The notes: generated from the sequence alone by a model not told the origin. DNA of 64,000 nt from Zygaena filipendulae (GCA_907165275.2 OU015669.1:8702501-8766500), one strand, 5' to 3'. Positions 10,394 through 23,086 are shown, numbered from the stretch's first letter. Program-made: numbers and translations.

Positions 10394-12164
10394 ACTGTAT
10401 AAAGTTTTATTGTTCAATGGTTAGATACAAGATGGTTTTATCCTTTTTTATTTAATTTCGAGCATCCAATACTGTCACGTTAAGTAAAGTTCTTCAAACA
10501 TCTATTATACCTAAATCTGAACTATCACATTAATAATATTCGTAGGTAATATAAAATCAAAGACAGCAAAACTTTCCTCGTGAATGAAATCAATGTGTAT
10601 AAATTTCCACTTCGAATTTCAGCAAAGCACACAAATTCCCACATAAACATTCAAATACATTCCAACCACTTTGAATTTCAACCATTCAACGACCGAGCCC
10701 AATGACTGTTCCACCATAAATATGATTTTCTGGTTGTCTGTCACCGAAGTTTAAGAGTATGTCTGTGATAATGCACGTGCGCAACGCGTTATCGTAAAAT
10801 TTTACGATATTCCATGACCTAACCGCGGTCCCCGCTGGACTTCCGGTGGCGAATATACACATATTTTAGTCGTATATTGTCAAATAGTATGGTTAGATAT
10901 AGTTTGCGGAAATGCATGTTGACATTTTTATTAAGATGATATGCGTTAAGGTGGTTTAAGGCTTTTAGAGTACCAAAACCACTCGCTAAGAGAAATCATT
11001 TAAGAATTTTTAATCAATAACAAATATATTGTAATAAAAAGAAAAAAAATATATTGTAAAAAATCTTTGGTGCAATAAAGTATATATACTAAAACTGTGT
11101 AGTAAATGGTATTGTATAACTTAAAAATAGATAAACCTCCACCGGCCACTATATGAGCCAAAAACCTGAAGCAGTTTTCAATAAAACTTTATTATATTGT
11201 GTCAATGCTACTGAAGTAGGTATAATACGTAGGTATCTAAAGATAATTATATTAAAGAATTAATCTAGTTTCCCCAAACGGTGCCTGATATAATGGTAAG
11301 GACTATAATTAATGTTACACAATTTCTAAGCTCATGAAGTAATATTGAAAATCTTGATAGAAAAATTCAGTTGTCAAAAAGAAAGAAAACTCATAGAAAA
11401 CAAATTAAAGATAAACCTCCTAATTTTCCAAACTAAACGAGATCCGGAAGAAATAATCCCAGACGATAAATTAAGCTGAAAAAGCGACGTTATCACGCAA
11501 TACTACTTCACAGTTATTTGTGCCACTCTAAAAACCTATAACCAAACAAATAATAATATCCCAAAAGAGAAATGGAGTAAAAATGTGTTAACAAACAAAA
11601 AGATTTATTTTCAAGTGGCAGACAAGTTCGTTTACAGTTTCCTGTGCAATCGTAGTAGAACGAACGTTAAATAAATAAAGTGGGAAACTCAATAAAAGTA
11701 TATGGCCTAATCTCTATCCAATATTTTCCTTTCCGTTTTCTATGAAGGTTTTCCTTTTAGGAAACGTTTGCGTTGCATTAATGTAGATGAGACGTGATAC
11801 TTTTATTTGTGCTTTAGCACTCTATTTATCAATTACTAAATAAATTCTAATTAATGAATAACGTTGTCATTTTGATACATTTTATAATAGGTATACAAAA
11901 TTGTAAAATCTTACAATATATTTCTAAGTTGGTGATCGAAAAATCAGCTTTATAACTGGTGCAGCTAAGTGGGATTAATTTTATCCAATATTTAGGCCAA
12001 GATAAAATAATTTAACAGTTCTAGATAGAATTCTTTTTTATATTAAGAAAAGCGAAAAATTTAAGACATACTTACCTGTAGGTATTGTGTTTTTATCACA
12101 ATTATTGTCTTGATTGTTAACTTTAGGAAGTAAAGCATTATTTATAACATGAAGACATTTAATT
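10394..12164. other. Unassigned stretch
   Basis: AT-rich DNA with no frame of note. I saw no palindromes, terminal repeats, tRNA boxes or LINE tails. Confidence 0.55.
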
Positions 12165-12274
12165 TTTCAAATTTTTTTTTATTTATTTATTTATTGTTTT
12201 GTTATCAGGCAACATGGGCCCATAGATAAATACCTTAAAAACTAACATACATATATACAAATATAAAAAACATT
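12165..12274 (-). repeat. LINE 3' UTR with (AAAT)n tail
   Basis: Read on the minus strand, the stop of the ORF1 remnant is followed by CTATGGGCCCATGTTGCCTG, then AACAATAAATAAATAAATAA and poly-A. This is the expected layout of a retrotransposed 3' end. It sits directly downstream of the coding remnant, so the two form one insertion. Confidence 0.7.
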
Positions 12275-12646
12275 CTATTTTTGACACTGTGTCGCTCTGG
12301 TGGTGGCTGTCGGTATCCTGCCCCGGAATCGCCTGTAGACCACACCTTTCGGCCAAAAGTCTTCCTTCATAAAGGTGTCCAATTTGCTTGTCGGGACTCG
12401 CACCACAAAAGCCTTGAAACTAGCATTATGACGCGACTCCAGCAGTTCGGTCCTCAGAAGAAAGTTGCTCTTCGTCTTGATATACTCTATAACATCTTGC
12501 GCTGTGGTAGTGTGGGACAGACGTGACAGGTACATCGGCGTAGTCGGCGTTGCGGCTCGCAGCAGGAAGTTAGGCCCCGTCGGTGCGGTACCGCAACGGT
12601 TTTTACTCGTCCTCTGACTGCGCGCTTTCTTGTTTTGGACTAAGAC
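12275..12646 (-). pseudogene. LINE ORF1-like protein, C-terminal remnant
   Basis: An open minus-strand frame of about 124 codons. An ATG lies at 12535, but the frame stays open upstream to about 12646. The upstream part is basic (QNKKARSQRTSKNRC), then NFLLRAATPTTPMYLSRLSH, and the C-terminal part holds ESRHNASFKAFVVRVP, FMKEDFWPKGVVYRRFRG. Proteins with this VSRL..VVRVP..FWP.GV..R.FRG layout are, as I recall, ORF1/FP25K-like products of lepidopteran non-LTR elements that bind element RNA. The N-terminus and any reverse transcriptase are missing, so it is a 5'-truncated copy. The LINE clade cannot be fixed from this fragment. Confidence 0.65.
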
Positions 12647-12655
12647 TTAATTACC

Positions 12656-13658
12656 TATCATTATTGAAAATTAAAATATAATAACTTATACAGTCTCTAC
12701 ATGTATATTGTATGTCCCTATGTTTTTCTTTATACTTTTACTTCTTTTAATAATTCTTATCCCTAAATACCTTTCGCCTCCCTATCTCAGAAGTGCTTCC
12801 ACCTTCTGCTTTTATCGTAGTTAGGGCGCTAGCGTTATTGTTACCGATATCCTCACTCGGCGAGCGGTTATCTGTGAGATTGTTTAGGAGACATTCTGTT
12901 GCCAATGAAATAAACACACTGACATTTTTCGTGATAGGAGTTTCGAGTGTTTTTATTTTTATTCTTTATGATTACCTACTTTCATTCAGGTCGATCACTT
13001 TTGTTAAAGTTGAGTGAGTCTTCGGGGTTTTAAGCATAGTTTTAGACTCAAGTCAGCTCTCAGTAATATTTAGAATAGAATGTTCATATCATTGTTTCTA
13101 GCTGATTCCCTTGCTGTTACCTACATTTGGCACGTTGAGTGTCTGGGTCTTTTCGTTCACATGAACACAGCACAAAAACACTAAAGATTTAAATGAAAAT
13201 TCGCTTATACATTGTGTACGTTCTGAGTTGACGTATTGGACTATTAAAGTTCTTGAAGGATTTCTTTTTAGATGTACCTACTAGTTAGTTCTTGTAACGA
13301 AATAAATAAAATGTTCCCACATTGCTTAACCAAAATTTAAAGGGATTAAGATAACCCAAATTCGCCAAATGAAGTGTAAACGTGTGAATTTTGCGAACAA
13401 CCCTTCGCTTGACCACTGGTCACGTTGGTTCGTAGGTAATCCGATTTCATACCGCTCAGATAGAAATCGTGTTATTTCTCCATAATAGTTGTGGGAATGC
13501 TACCCAATTTTCCACATCTCTATCAATTCTTGTATTTGTTGAAACGTGTCACTTTAATTTTTAGGTATCTTATTAGTGGCGTTTAGTGTTCAGTATAGAG
13601 AGCCATCATTCCGCTAATCTGGGCAGAAGAATAACTATCTTATCTTATCTTCTTATCT
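12656..13658. other. Unassigned stretch
   Basis: One 74-codon frame (12793-13017), no domain. The segment near 12815-12890 is slightly GC-richer, but nothing in it is recognisable. Confidence 0.5.
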
Positions 13659-13961
13659 TCTTAATATATATAAATCACGTGTCACGTTGTTTGTCCGCGA
13701 TGGACTCCGAAACTACTGAACGGATTTTGATAAAATTTTGTAACCATTTATAATATTTATTTATTTATTAAATTTAAATAATATTATGATTTTTAATATG
13801 GTCCAACTTAAAAGATAGGATAGTTTTCATCCCGGAATTCCCGCAGGAACTTCGGAATTAATACGGGGAACTACTTATCGCCGTAAACTACAGCACTTTT
13901 TTCCCGGAATTACCGCGGGAACTCCGAAATTACCGCGGATAAAATCGCGGGGGACAGCTAT
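13659..13961 (+). mobile_element. Helitron H4, first of a head-to-tail pair
   Basis: Starts CTTAATATATATAAATCACG, continues GTTTGTCCGCGATGGACTCC, and ends with a GCGGATAAAATCGCGGGGGA hairpin and CTAT. It has two successive CCCGGAATT..GGGAACT modules, as does its neighbour. An AT-rich insertion of about 43 bp after CATTTATAAT is absent from the second unit. Confidence 0.75.
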
Positions 13962-13963
13962 TA

Positions 13964-14248
13964 TCTTTAATATATATAAATCACGGGTCACGTTGTTTGT
14001 CCGCGATGGACTCCGAAACTACCGAACGGATTTTGATAAAATTTTGTATCCATTTATAATATGGTCCAACTTAAAATATGGGATAGTTTTTATCCCGGAA
14101 TTCCCGCGGGAACTCCACCACTAATGCGGGGAACAGCTAATCACCTTAAACTACTGTCAGGGGTACAAAGAAGGACGTAGGGTTGTTTTCCCGGAATTCC
14201 GGCGGGAACTCCGAAATTTCCGCGGATGAAATCGCGGGGGACTGCTAG
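13964..14248 (+). mobile_element. Helitron H4, second of a head-to-tail pair
   Basis: Same order of sequence as the copy at 13659, same orientation, beginning 3 bp after it and ending CGGGGGACTGCTAG. It lacks the 43-bp insertion. Head-to-tail tandem copies can arise by rolling-circle replication past a terminator. Confidence 0.75.
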
Positions 14249-14431
14249 TATAGTATAAAACAAAGACGCTACCCGCCGTCTGCCTGACCCTATGTATGCT
14301 TAGATCTTTAAAACTGGGCAACGGATTTTTATTGGGTCTTCACCAATAGAGTGATTAATGAGGAAGCTTTATACCTATATTTTTCCTGGAATTCCCGCGG
14401 AAACTCTGAAATTACCGCGGGGGACGGCTAG
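14249..14431 (+). mobile_element. Helitron-family 3' part
   Basis: Ends ATTACCGCGGGGGACGGCTA then G, with the TTCCTGGAATTCCCGCGG core upstream. The 5' portion (AAAACTGGGCAACGGATTTT) belongs to a different subfamily from the two H4 units before it. Confidence 0.6.
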
Positions 14432-14712
14432 TTTATTAATAAAGTAAAAGTTGAAATTAATATCTATAGCGGCTTACTTTAAAACTACGTTACTTTAAAA
14501 CGGTAACTTTAAAATCAACAAAGATACTCGTTACGGTTTCTTCTAAGTTAGATTTCCGTACGAATTTCAATATTAAATAAAATAATTCGCCACCATTTAT
14601 CCATGAAAATAACAGAAATTCATAATGCAATTTTATTTAAGATATCACGTTAAAATTATAACCATTATCAGTTGATACGATCCCTACTATCTGCTTTATA
14701 ATATTTGTTAAG

Positions 14713-14795
14713 TTTTTATTTTTTCTGTCTCTTATTTTGTACCTTTTATGTGGGGACCAATAAACTCCTTTTCTTTCTTTCTTTCTTTCTTTCGT
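14713..14795 (+). repeat. Retroposon 3' end with (CTTT)n tail
   Basis: TTTATTTTTTCTGTCTCTTA, then TTTTGTACCTTTTATGTGGG and ACCAATAAA, then a CTTT tandem run. A second copy with the same left edge is at 28656. The shared edge and shared microsatellite suggest one retroposon family with a CTTT tail. Confidence 0.6.
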
Positions 14796-14799
14796 TCTA

Positions 14800-15859
14800 C
14801 GGCCAAATACTACAAACACAAAAGACTCTGTACCTACCTAAGAATACGAAATTCTTGACCAACGCGCTAACCCAATTATTCGATTTCACAGCGGTCATCG
14901 AGTTATATTAGAAATACGAGTATAATAGAATTTATATATCGGATAACAAAGTTCGCACCGGTGTTTGTGTGAACTATCATTTTAGGAATTCTCACGGGAT
15001 AATTTATTGGTACATATTTAGCGCGCCTGATGGTTCTTCTTTCCCACTTTGTCTACCTACTTACAAAGGAAAAATTGGTTTATTTCGAAAAAATCTTGAC
15101 CAATAAAATAAAACATGTCAAGAGCGAGTCAAATTCGCATACCTAATTAGGGTTTTTTTACTCTACATAAAAGGTCACTTTTTGCATATTTTTAGCTACA
15201 TATAAGTACTTATTGAAATTGTAAAAATAATATAGTTTGAATCGATCAAACACCTAACTCAATAATGTTAATTTATGTTGGTACCATACCGATCACCTAT
15301 ATTAAACAACTTGTTCCAATGTCTTCGTTACTTAGTTTTCGAGAAAATCCTCAACAGACGAACAGAGACGAGAGAAATCTTTAAAGTGGTTCGCTTTTCT
15401 TTATGGGCTAAACTACGGTATCCTAAAAATTGCGAAATCTACATGGTGCCACAATATTTAAATTAAAAGTAGACACGAATGCACGAACTTCTATTCTTTA
15501 GTATTATCCAGACACATATCTAGTTGGTGACAAAAGATACATGTTTTCTTTTTTTAATAAAAACCTCCCTTATGCCCGGAACACACCGAGTTTAATCCCT
15601 CGACAGTCGTAAATGTTTACGACCGGTACTGGCTGCGGTGTGAACGCGTCCTTATGACGCCTAGTGCTGTGAAAACGAGCGATTAAGATGTGATATATAA
15701 AGATCAGTTGAGGACAGCAAATTATGCTTCAAGATTTATTACTTTCTATAATCTTAATTAACGTGATGTAAATAAAAAAAAAACGATTTCATCCTATTAA
15801 GCTTAAAGACGAAATGTTTCTCTAACTTTTGTTTTTATTAAAAAAATATTTTTAATCTA
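14800..15859. other. Unassigned stretch
   Basis: A short phrase near 15117 (GTCAAGAGCGAGTCAAATTC) looks like a decayed lepidopteran repeat, but I cannot delimit it. No coding signal. Confidence 0.45.
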
Positions 15860-15976
15860 ATAATATGTGTAGTATATACCACGTTTGCTTGGTTTCCACG
15901 ACACAAGCTTATAGCTTAGTGTGGGATCAAGTAGATCTGTGTGTTGTGAAGTGGATTATTATTATTATTATAATAT
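15860..15976 (+). mobile_element. 5'-truncated tRNA-derived SINE
   Basis: TAATATGTGTAGTATATACC, ACGTTTGCTTGG and GATCAAGTAGATCTGTGTGT match, in order, the 3' half of the SINE at 43680-43951. The copy ends in the same (ATT)n tail. The tRNA-like head is absent, as expected for incomplete reverse transcription. Confidence 0.75.
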
Positions 15977-16709
15977 ATTTTCAAGAGAGAATTTCCAAAC
16001 TCACATGGGATATACCGCTGGTTGCTCTTCAATTGATGATTACGATTACGAATTTTTATACTTGATTGCGTAAGAATTTTTTAATGAAACCTTCAGTTTA
16101 AAATATTTTTCGTCAATAGTGGGGAACTAAAGCTATAAAATGATATTAAATCATGAATTTTGATAAATAATTAAGAGAGTTGCCACAAAAAAAACCATGC
16201 ATTTTACTTTTCAGTGTACCACCAACTTTATGTAGTCGCCGGGCGCATCGCAGTCCACGACAATATTGCCACTTATTGTATTTTTCCTTCTTATTATTTA
16301 CCTCATTTTTACGAGTGTGTATCGTTGATATTTTTGAGTGATTCCGGACAACTTAAAATTTTATTACGCAGTTTTCCGAGTCAATAATGCCGATATATTT
16401 TATTGGGTGGCAATAAAAATATTCCTGCTTTTATTAAGTTTAATTAGATCGAAGTAAAATGTATACTATCTATCTTCGATTGTTTATTTCACTTTATAAT
16501 ACTATCTTACGACTGAGAAAGTTGTTTGATTATTTCTGATTTAATTGCTAGTAAATAATAGGTAACCGCTGAAGAATATGGATGCAAGGTACCTAGATGT
16601 ACAGACAGTTCTGGAGTAAAAAACAATAGTTTTTATCTCATTACAGAGAGTTCTTGAAGGAACCCGAAACTCACAGCCGAGTACAGCTTTCAGTTATTCT
16701 ATACCTAGA

Positions 16710-16914
16710 TCAGGCGCGGTCCGAAGGGAGGGGAGTCGTCACAGGGGACATGACCCCCCCCCCCCCAAAAAAATACATTTGTTTTTTAATGTGTGCAATA
16801 ATATTACGTATTGTGCAATACAGTCTAATTTACTCGATATATTTTATTATTAAGTGACCTCCTCCAAAATTATTATTAGTGACCTCCAAAATTTCAGGCT
16901 GCAAACGCGCCTGA
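16710..16914. mobile_element. MITE with 6-bp TSD
   Basis: Terminal inverted repeat TCAGGCGCG on both sides, flanked by CCTAGA at 16704-16709 and 16915-16920. The interior has a run of C followed by A (about 16754-16771) and no coding capacity. The superfamily is unresolved; a 6-bp duplication is uncommon among cut-and-paste elements. Confidence 0.75.
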
Positions 16915-17425
16915 CCTAGATATAACACACTTCAAGCAAAACCTTAAGTAAGTATACGTATTTATTATAATATTCCTAATGACAACTTCAACTTTTAAAA
17001 GACATAATATAGAAGTAAACGTATAGTATCGATTTCCCTTTTAAAGTGAAATCATTTAACAATACGATCGAATCATGAGAAACTGCAAAAACCTTTCATC
17101 ACACCATTTGTCAAGCCAGTATCCATAATACAGTCAGACTCAGTAATAACGACTACGTTAGTACATTCAACGACATCATTATGAGCAGATTATATGTTTT
17201 GACAGACCATTAAGTTCGAAATTTGAAAGGAGTTTGACAGCTCACAATCTATCGAGCGCCCATTGACAGATATTTAACAGTTGATGTCATTTTTATAATG
17301 TTCTCAAAATTGAGTTTAAGTTGAGTTTGTTTGAAACTATATTTGACGTGTTGTGATATTTGCGGCAAATCGATATCTTTCACATTACAATCTAAAATCC
17401 AAAACAAATCTGTAAAGATATTAAA

Positions 17426-17660
17426 TCCAACTAATATTATAAACTAATATTACGAAAGTTTGTAATTATGTATGGATGGATGGATGGATGGATGGATGGA
17501 TGTTTGTTACTCTTTCACGCAAAAACTACTGGATGGATTTAAATGAAACTTTACAATAATATAGCTTATACAGCAGATTAACACATAGGGTCCTTTTAAT
17601 CCCGGAATCCCCGCGGGAACTCTGAAATAAACGCGGGTGAAACCGCGGGGCACAACTAGT
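17426..17660 (+). mobile_element. Non-autonomous Helitron with (ATGG)n
   Basis: TCCAACTAATATTATAAACT at the 5' end, ACGCGGGTGAAACCGCGGGG and CTAG at the 3' end, between host A and T. An internal ATGG tandem run (17472-17502) is the expanded form of the shorter run in the copies at 2934 and 5538. Confidence 0.85.
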
Positions 17661-18529
17661 TAGATAATAAATAAGTGCTACTGTACCTATATTATTATAT
17701 TATTGCTATGTAATTATACTTTGTCAAAATACGCTTAGGTGAACCCCCAATGGTCAACATTCAAACTCAAAAACAATAAATGAACAGAACATAAAAAATT
17801 CTCCTCCTCTTTGTTATTTTTTAAATGTTTTCTGTGTTTTGTATGTGTTTTTCTACTCGGTGTGCAATAAAAAAAAAAACAAATAAGATTTCATAATTTT
17901 TAAAATAATACCAATTGTGCAATAAAATTTATCTAATGATTTCATTCGCAATACCTTATTTGTTGTTTTTTTTTTTGTCTATATGTACTATGTCCAATTG
18001 TATCTTCTAAAATATGGATTTTAGTTTGTCTAAGTATATGAGATTTGCCACACGAAATAGTAATTCCCGAAGCAAAAAGTTAGCGTGGGTCAAACCGCGG
18101 GATACAACTCTGTTATTCAGTTTAAAATTTACTCAATGAAGGAAAATGTCCTGATGCGTAAGTTTTACTATTAGTAAGTAGGCAGCGCACCAATTAAAAT
18201 AGATGAAAAGATAAAAAAACATTAATTAAAACCCACATCACATGTCAAAAATGTCATGTAACTGTCACTTAGTGATGGGCTAGATAAAATTGGTCCGGAT
18301 CGGATAGCGAATTAATTAAGTAATTAAGTTTGATTACATTAACCCTTTACTGGTTATTTAACCCTTTATTATTATTATAATTATTCAAAGTGATGGAAAT
18401 GTGTTTTCCTGGCACATTTTTCTAAATAGATATTTATTACAGTCAACAGTATTTCAAAATAATTTCTTATGATTTAGAAGTGATACAAAAGAATAGCCAT
18501 TAATTGACTTCTACGTAATTTATATAATA
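17661..18529. other. Unassigned stretch with one decayed Helitron end
   Basis: AGCGTGGGTCAAACCGCGGG near 18082 is an isolated Helitron 3' end. GTGCAATAAAAAAAAAAAC near 17862 may be a short retroposon tail. Nothing else supported. Confidence 0.45.
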
Positions 18530-18697
18530 ACTAGCTGTTCCTCGCGGTTTCACCCGCGGAAATTTCGGAGTTTCCGCGGGAATTCTCTGTACCCCTGAAA
18601 ACGTGCATGCAAAATTTCAAGATGATCGCCTAAGCCGTTAAGGCGTGAAAGCGTAACAAACACACAAACAAAATCACTTTCGCATTTATAATGTTTA
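18530..18697 (-). mobile_element. Non-autonomous Helitron (H1)
   Basis: Minus-strand copy ending with the CCGCGGGTGAAACCGCGAGG hairpin and CTAGT. It carries CGTTAAGGCGTGAAAGCGTA (given in plus orientation). The 5' end is lost (ATAATGTTT instead of ATAATATTAGTAGGA). Confidence 0.75.
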
Positions 18698-21600
18698 AAT
18701 AATATTTTTTATACCAAATCGCATAATAAGCGGTCAGAGCATGTACAAACACACGTCCAAATAAATAAATATATACATTACTAAATGACACAGAGATTAA
18801 TCGGAAAGAAATGTGCCGAATCAAAATAAAGTAAATTTTTGCCAAGAAAAACGTTTTTTGTTTTAATTTAAGAAATTGAGCATAATTTTGATCTTAACTT
18901 ATCTGATGAAACGTACAGACTTGAAACTTGGCCTTATTTCACCATTTATGTTTTTTGTTAAGCAGAGAAGTTTTACGAAAATAATATCTATCCAATCGAT
19001 ATAAAATGTTTCTAGAACATAAAAAACATAATATAAGTACATATTATACCTATACAGTGATTCTTAGAGATAACTACAACAAAATGCATAAATTTTGTTT
19101 AACCCCTCAAAATCTGTTCCGTAACGATTGCCCAATTACAGTACGTGACGGTCAGAATGACCCGCACGTGGTCAAAAGATAATTATGATCAACAAAGCCT
19201 GAATTTGACCGTGACCACATCTCTTAATCAATGTGCGGTTTGAATTAAATGTTTTGGACTAAATTAGCAAAAAAAACTAAAATTTATCTTTATATTAAGG
19301 GTTTTAATTGAAAATTAAGTTTGTGATTTATATCACCGGTTAAGTTTTATGAATAAAAAACATAATAAAATATATTTATTTACCAACAGATGAACAGATG
19401 AACTTTAAGTTGTAAAAAATTTAATTTCCTAAACTAACTTTAACTACTATTTAGGTTTTATTTTTAAAGGCAATGGATTAATTTCTATTGAGATTTGTTA
19501 ACCTCGACCTCCGGCTATTATTAACACTATAAAATTAGGTGTGACCGGGTCCGAACGACCCTAAAGTTTACGGACAATATATTTTTAAGGACATTTTCGT
19601 CGTGTTCAAGTGTAAATGTGATAAATTTCGTTCCGGTATCTCTAACGAGGGGTCAATTTAAAAAAAAATCCAAATTCTTGTTTTGGCCATTTGAAACATG
19701 ACATATTTATGTTTTTCGCTAACAAGCGTTTAGATGTGGGTGTATAGGATTGAAGCTATAAATTTTTACTTATTACGTAAAGCGTGTCAATAAAATAATA
19801 TCTTTGTTTATTTATAACTGCCAATTTTGTTCTTTAAACTCTGTCAACAAATCTAAATAAATACAATTATAACGCACATTTTTAATCAAACGAGAATATT
19901 ATACAGAAATCGGAAAGGTGTGGCCACATTATAAATAAAATTAATGTTCTTTTGTTGCTTGTATAAAAAAAAATTAAATTAAACAACCCAACCATGATCG
20001 TCTTACCGCAAACAATCTATTGAAAAACTGTAAGCAAACGATTAATCAAAAAAAAAATTGAAATCAAAAAGTAACAATAAGTGCTCAACGTATATCTAGC
20101 TAAAATTATTTTATGATGTAACAATTGGCAGAGAGAAGATAAATGTGATTCCAATGTTATTATAGCAAAGCGCTGTAAGGGTTAAGTTTGTGCCAATGAC
20201 ACTAATGCTTTCTACGCTCCAATGATCACGGAAAGGGGAGACGCGGGCTGAGTAAAAAAAAACACACATTTCCTTTTTTTTTACGAATAAATCGAATTTT
20301 GACGGGAGGATATTACCAAAATTGGAGTGACCGAAGGGAAGAATAAACAGAATTATTGAGTGTGGAACCGTTAAAAGTGTTTATTGGATTAGAATGGACG
20401 AATGGTTTTTTGTGTGAACAAGTTTATTTGTGCTCGGAAAATATATTTTTTGCAAAAAAAAGGGGTTGAAATTTGATAAAACGACAGAAAATATGAAATA
20501 TTACAATTAACGATATATAGTAATATGTTTAGTCATTTTGATAATTCTTCTACAGAATAAGGTATGTATAAAGTAAGATAAGTATATTAATGAAAGGGGA
20601 CCAAGGGACCAGACCATATTCCACAAGCAGACCACTATCAGTCGCAAACGTGACGTGGTTGGTCACCGAAATCACTGATGTTCAAAACCTACTTTTTTAA
20701 AATCAAAGAATTTAATAAAATTCCGAAGAAATAGAAGTGCAAAAAGTAGGGAGAGGGAGGCAGTTACCGTCTCAAATCAGAGTGCCAACAATTCAACGAA
20801 TTTAAACCTCATAATGTTAAATGGAGTGTGATACAGACCCCGAACATGTGTACTTGCTTACGAATGCCTAATGGATTTAAAATTTATTACATCCACTTTA
20901 CACTTGAAACTTGAGCTATAGGTATTACTCTAGCTATTAAATAATTGCCCATAAATCGTAGGTGACAAGATATGTTATCAATTAAGAGATATTATTAAAA
21001 GATGATAATAAACTGAAATGATATTTTGATGTGTGTGTTCAAAATATTCTCTTTCTCTTGGAATTTTAAACTTTTTTTTATGGGTAACTTTGTTTTTTTT
21101 TTATTTATGGCAAACTGACTTCATAGCACATTTAAAACAATTAATATAACAGCTATAGTTAGATCAGTGTCGTTAACAAAGTTAGAAAAAGTATTTAGGC
21201 AGTAAAAGTGGAAACTACTCTTATTTATAGAATTACAAAATATAAATAGATGACGAGTGTGTTTGTTTGTGTGTGTATGTGTGTGTGTGTGTGCGTGCAA
21301 ATACATGTTTTTTTTAATACGTTGGTTCTCGTCTAATCACTGAGGTAACTTCGGATGCTGTATAGTGCTGAAATCACCTGGAGAGAAAGTAGACTTTAAA
21401 GATTATTTTTAATAAATTAGGTATTCTAAAATCGATTTTACTAAACTTACTATGATCAAAGCTTTTCGCCTTGTCGCTTAGAATCGTATTTCATCGACAT
21501 CTGTTGACGTTAATTTCCCGGAAGTTGGCCGTAAACTTTTACGATATAGACCATTGACTTCCGAAAAGAATCTACTGGGAAGGGTTGTTGTTTACTGTAA

Positions 21601-22629
21601 TAGGTAACTTCAGGCTGTATTGTAATACATATAAAATTGAAACTAGACGCGAGCTTTTGAAAACAAGTTCAAACATTTTTAGTAAATAATAAATATTGAA
21701 TAGGTATTTTTCGTTTGCATATCATACGGAACTGTCTCAACTAAACAAAATTTATTTCACAGCAATCGGTTCATTGATAGAAAAAAATATTTTGTACCTA
21801 TCATTGATATATCTACTAAATACCTGGTTTCAAGTATTTTTTTTACATCAATAACTACACATTATTCTAACACTAAGATTATTACGATTATTTAAAACAT
21901 AAAGCCTAATAATCCCGCGCTATGTACCTTACCTAGTTCTTTTATTTTCTTTCCTTTCCCTCACTCTTCTCTAGAATGGCTGAAAGAGATCGCTTCTGGC
22001 AATTTATATCACCTTACTGTACGTACCTACTTACATGTTCTGTTTTTTTGGCAATGCTCATCTCTACTGTGTATTTTCAATAAAGTATTTTTAATTTCAT
22101 TTGATTTGTTTTGATAGAAACCAAGGTGCTGTGAAAACTTAATAGGCTGGATAATTTTATCACCGTCAACTACCTAATATCCAAATTGTGTCACACTCTT
22201 GTCTCAAAAGTATGAGTCTATCATCATCTAGTCATCCAAAAGTGACGAATGACTAATATAAAGCTAGTTGCTATACCAAAACAAAGATTTTCTTCAACTA
22301 GACTGTGTTTTATGTGCCAGCATTATTCAAAGGTTTTAACCTTTAACTGCGTACCTATCGGGTCTTTTAATACCCTTGAGGAATAAAATGGCGATGTTGG
22401 TTTAAGGTTCGTTAGAAGTCGTATTAGACGCATTTATCGACGCCGTTAACGCGAGCTAAACTGTTTTCAGCTTCTAGTGTTGGCGTTTGTCAAAGTTTCC
22501 ACATTTATTCGATCCAAGTAAAGCTTTCCGAGAATTATTATGTAATTTTTTACTTGTAATTTTTTCTTAATTTCTTCCAGAAAAAAGATAAGCCGCTCCA
22601 AGGTTAAAAAAATATTTTTCTTTATTTAG
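18698..22629. other. Long unassigned stretch
   Basis: About 3.9 kb without recognisable repeats or coding frames apart from the GT microsatellite at 21257. Acceptor-like tracts (for example ATTTCTTCCAG ending 22580) occur, but the frames behind them close at once. This repeat-poor DNA is the likeliest place for diverged regulatory sequence or intron, which I cannot demonstrate. Confidence 0.5.
21257..21297. repeat. (GT)n microsatellite
   Basis: Interrupted GTGTTTGTTTGTGTGTGTATG followed by GTGTGTGTGTGTGTGCGTGC. A simple repeat that is probably length-polymorphic. Confidence 0.85.
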
Positions 22630-23070
22630 GTGCTCTCAAAAATCAGTAAAAAAATCAACAAAGTAGTAGTTCCCAAAGTAGTGCACATGAAGGCTGCTCT
22701 CGTTGCCAACTCAATGCGTGTCACTTTCGTCTACTCCATGCAGGTGACTTCTGTCTACTCCTCGCGTGTCACTTCCGTCTACTCCTTGCGTGTCACTTTT
22801 GTTGACTTCACGCGTATCACTTCGCGTCACTTTATCAGCGAAAATTTTCCTCTTGACGTGTCAAAAGAGGTAATTTATAATTTTAAAAATAAATATAAAA
22901 ATATTTTGGTCCAAAAAAACATTGAGAAGCGCACCTCGCGCGAATTTGTTAGAAATTTAATAGTGCAACTACATCAGCATCACAATGGCCGCCAGACGAT
23001 GCGTTTGCGGATGCGGAGTTGTAAATTTTTACAACCCGCTGTCGCTCGCAATTACCGTTGCAAGGGTTAG
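22630..23070 (+). other. Open frame with in-frame octapeptide minisatellite
   Basis: The frame opens directly after a splice-acceptor-like tract (TTTTTCTTTATTTAG) and has its first ATG at 22687. From 22714 to 22833 it carries five 24-bp units reading MRVTFVYS, MQVTSVYS, SRVTSVYS, LRVTFVDF, TRITSRHF. Differences concentrate at positions that still keep an R-V/I-T core. A donor-like GAG/GTAATT at 22869/22870 would make an 80-codon, phase-0 exon. The downstream part is AT-rich, then basic. I know no protein with this repeat, and a non-coding minisatellite inside a decayed transposon is equally possible. Confidence 0.3.
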
Positions 23071-23086
23071 GGTGGAATAGGGCACA

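Noticed and set aside
17472..17502. CRISPR-like direct repeats
   Set aside because: Four-base tandem units without spacers; it is a microsatellite within a Helitron.
21257..21297. His/Thr-rich peptide from the GT repeat
   Set aside because: A translation artefact of a microsatellite.
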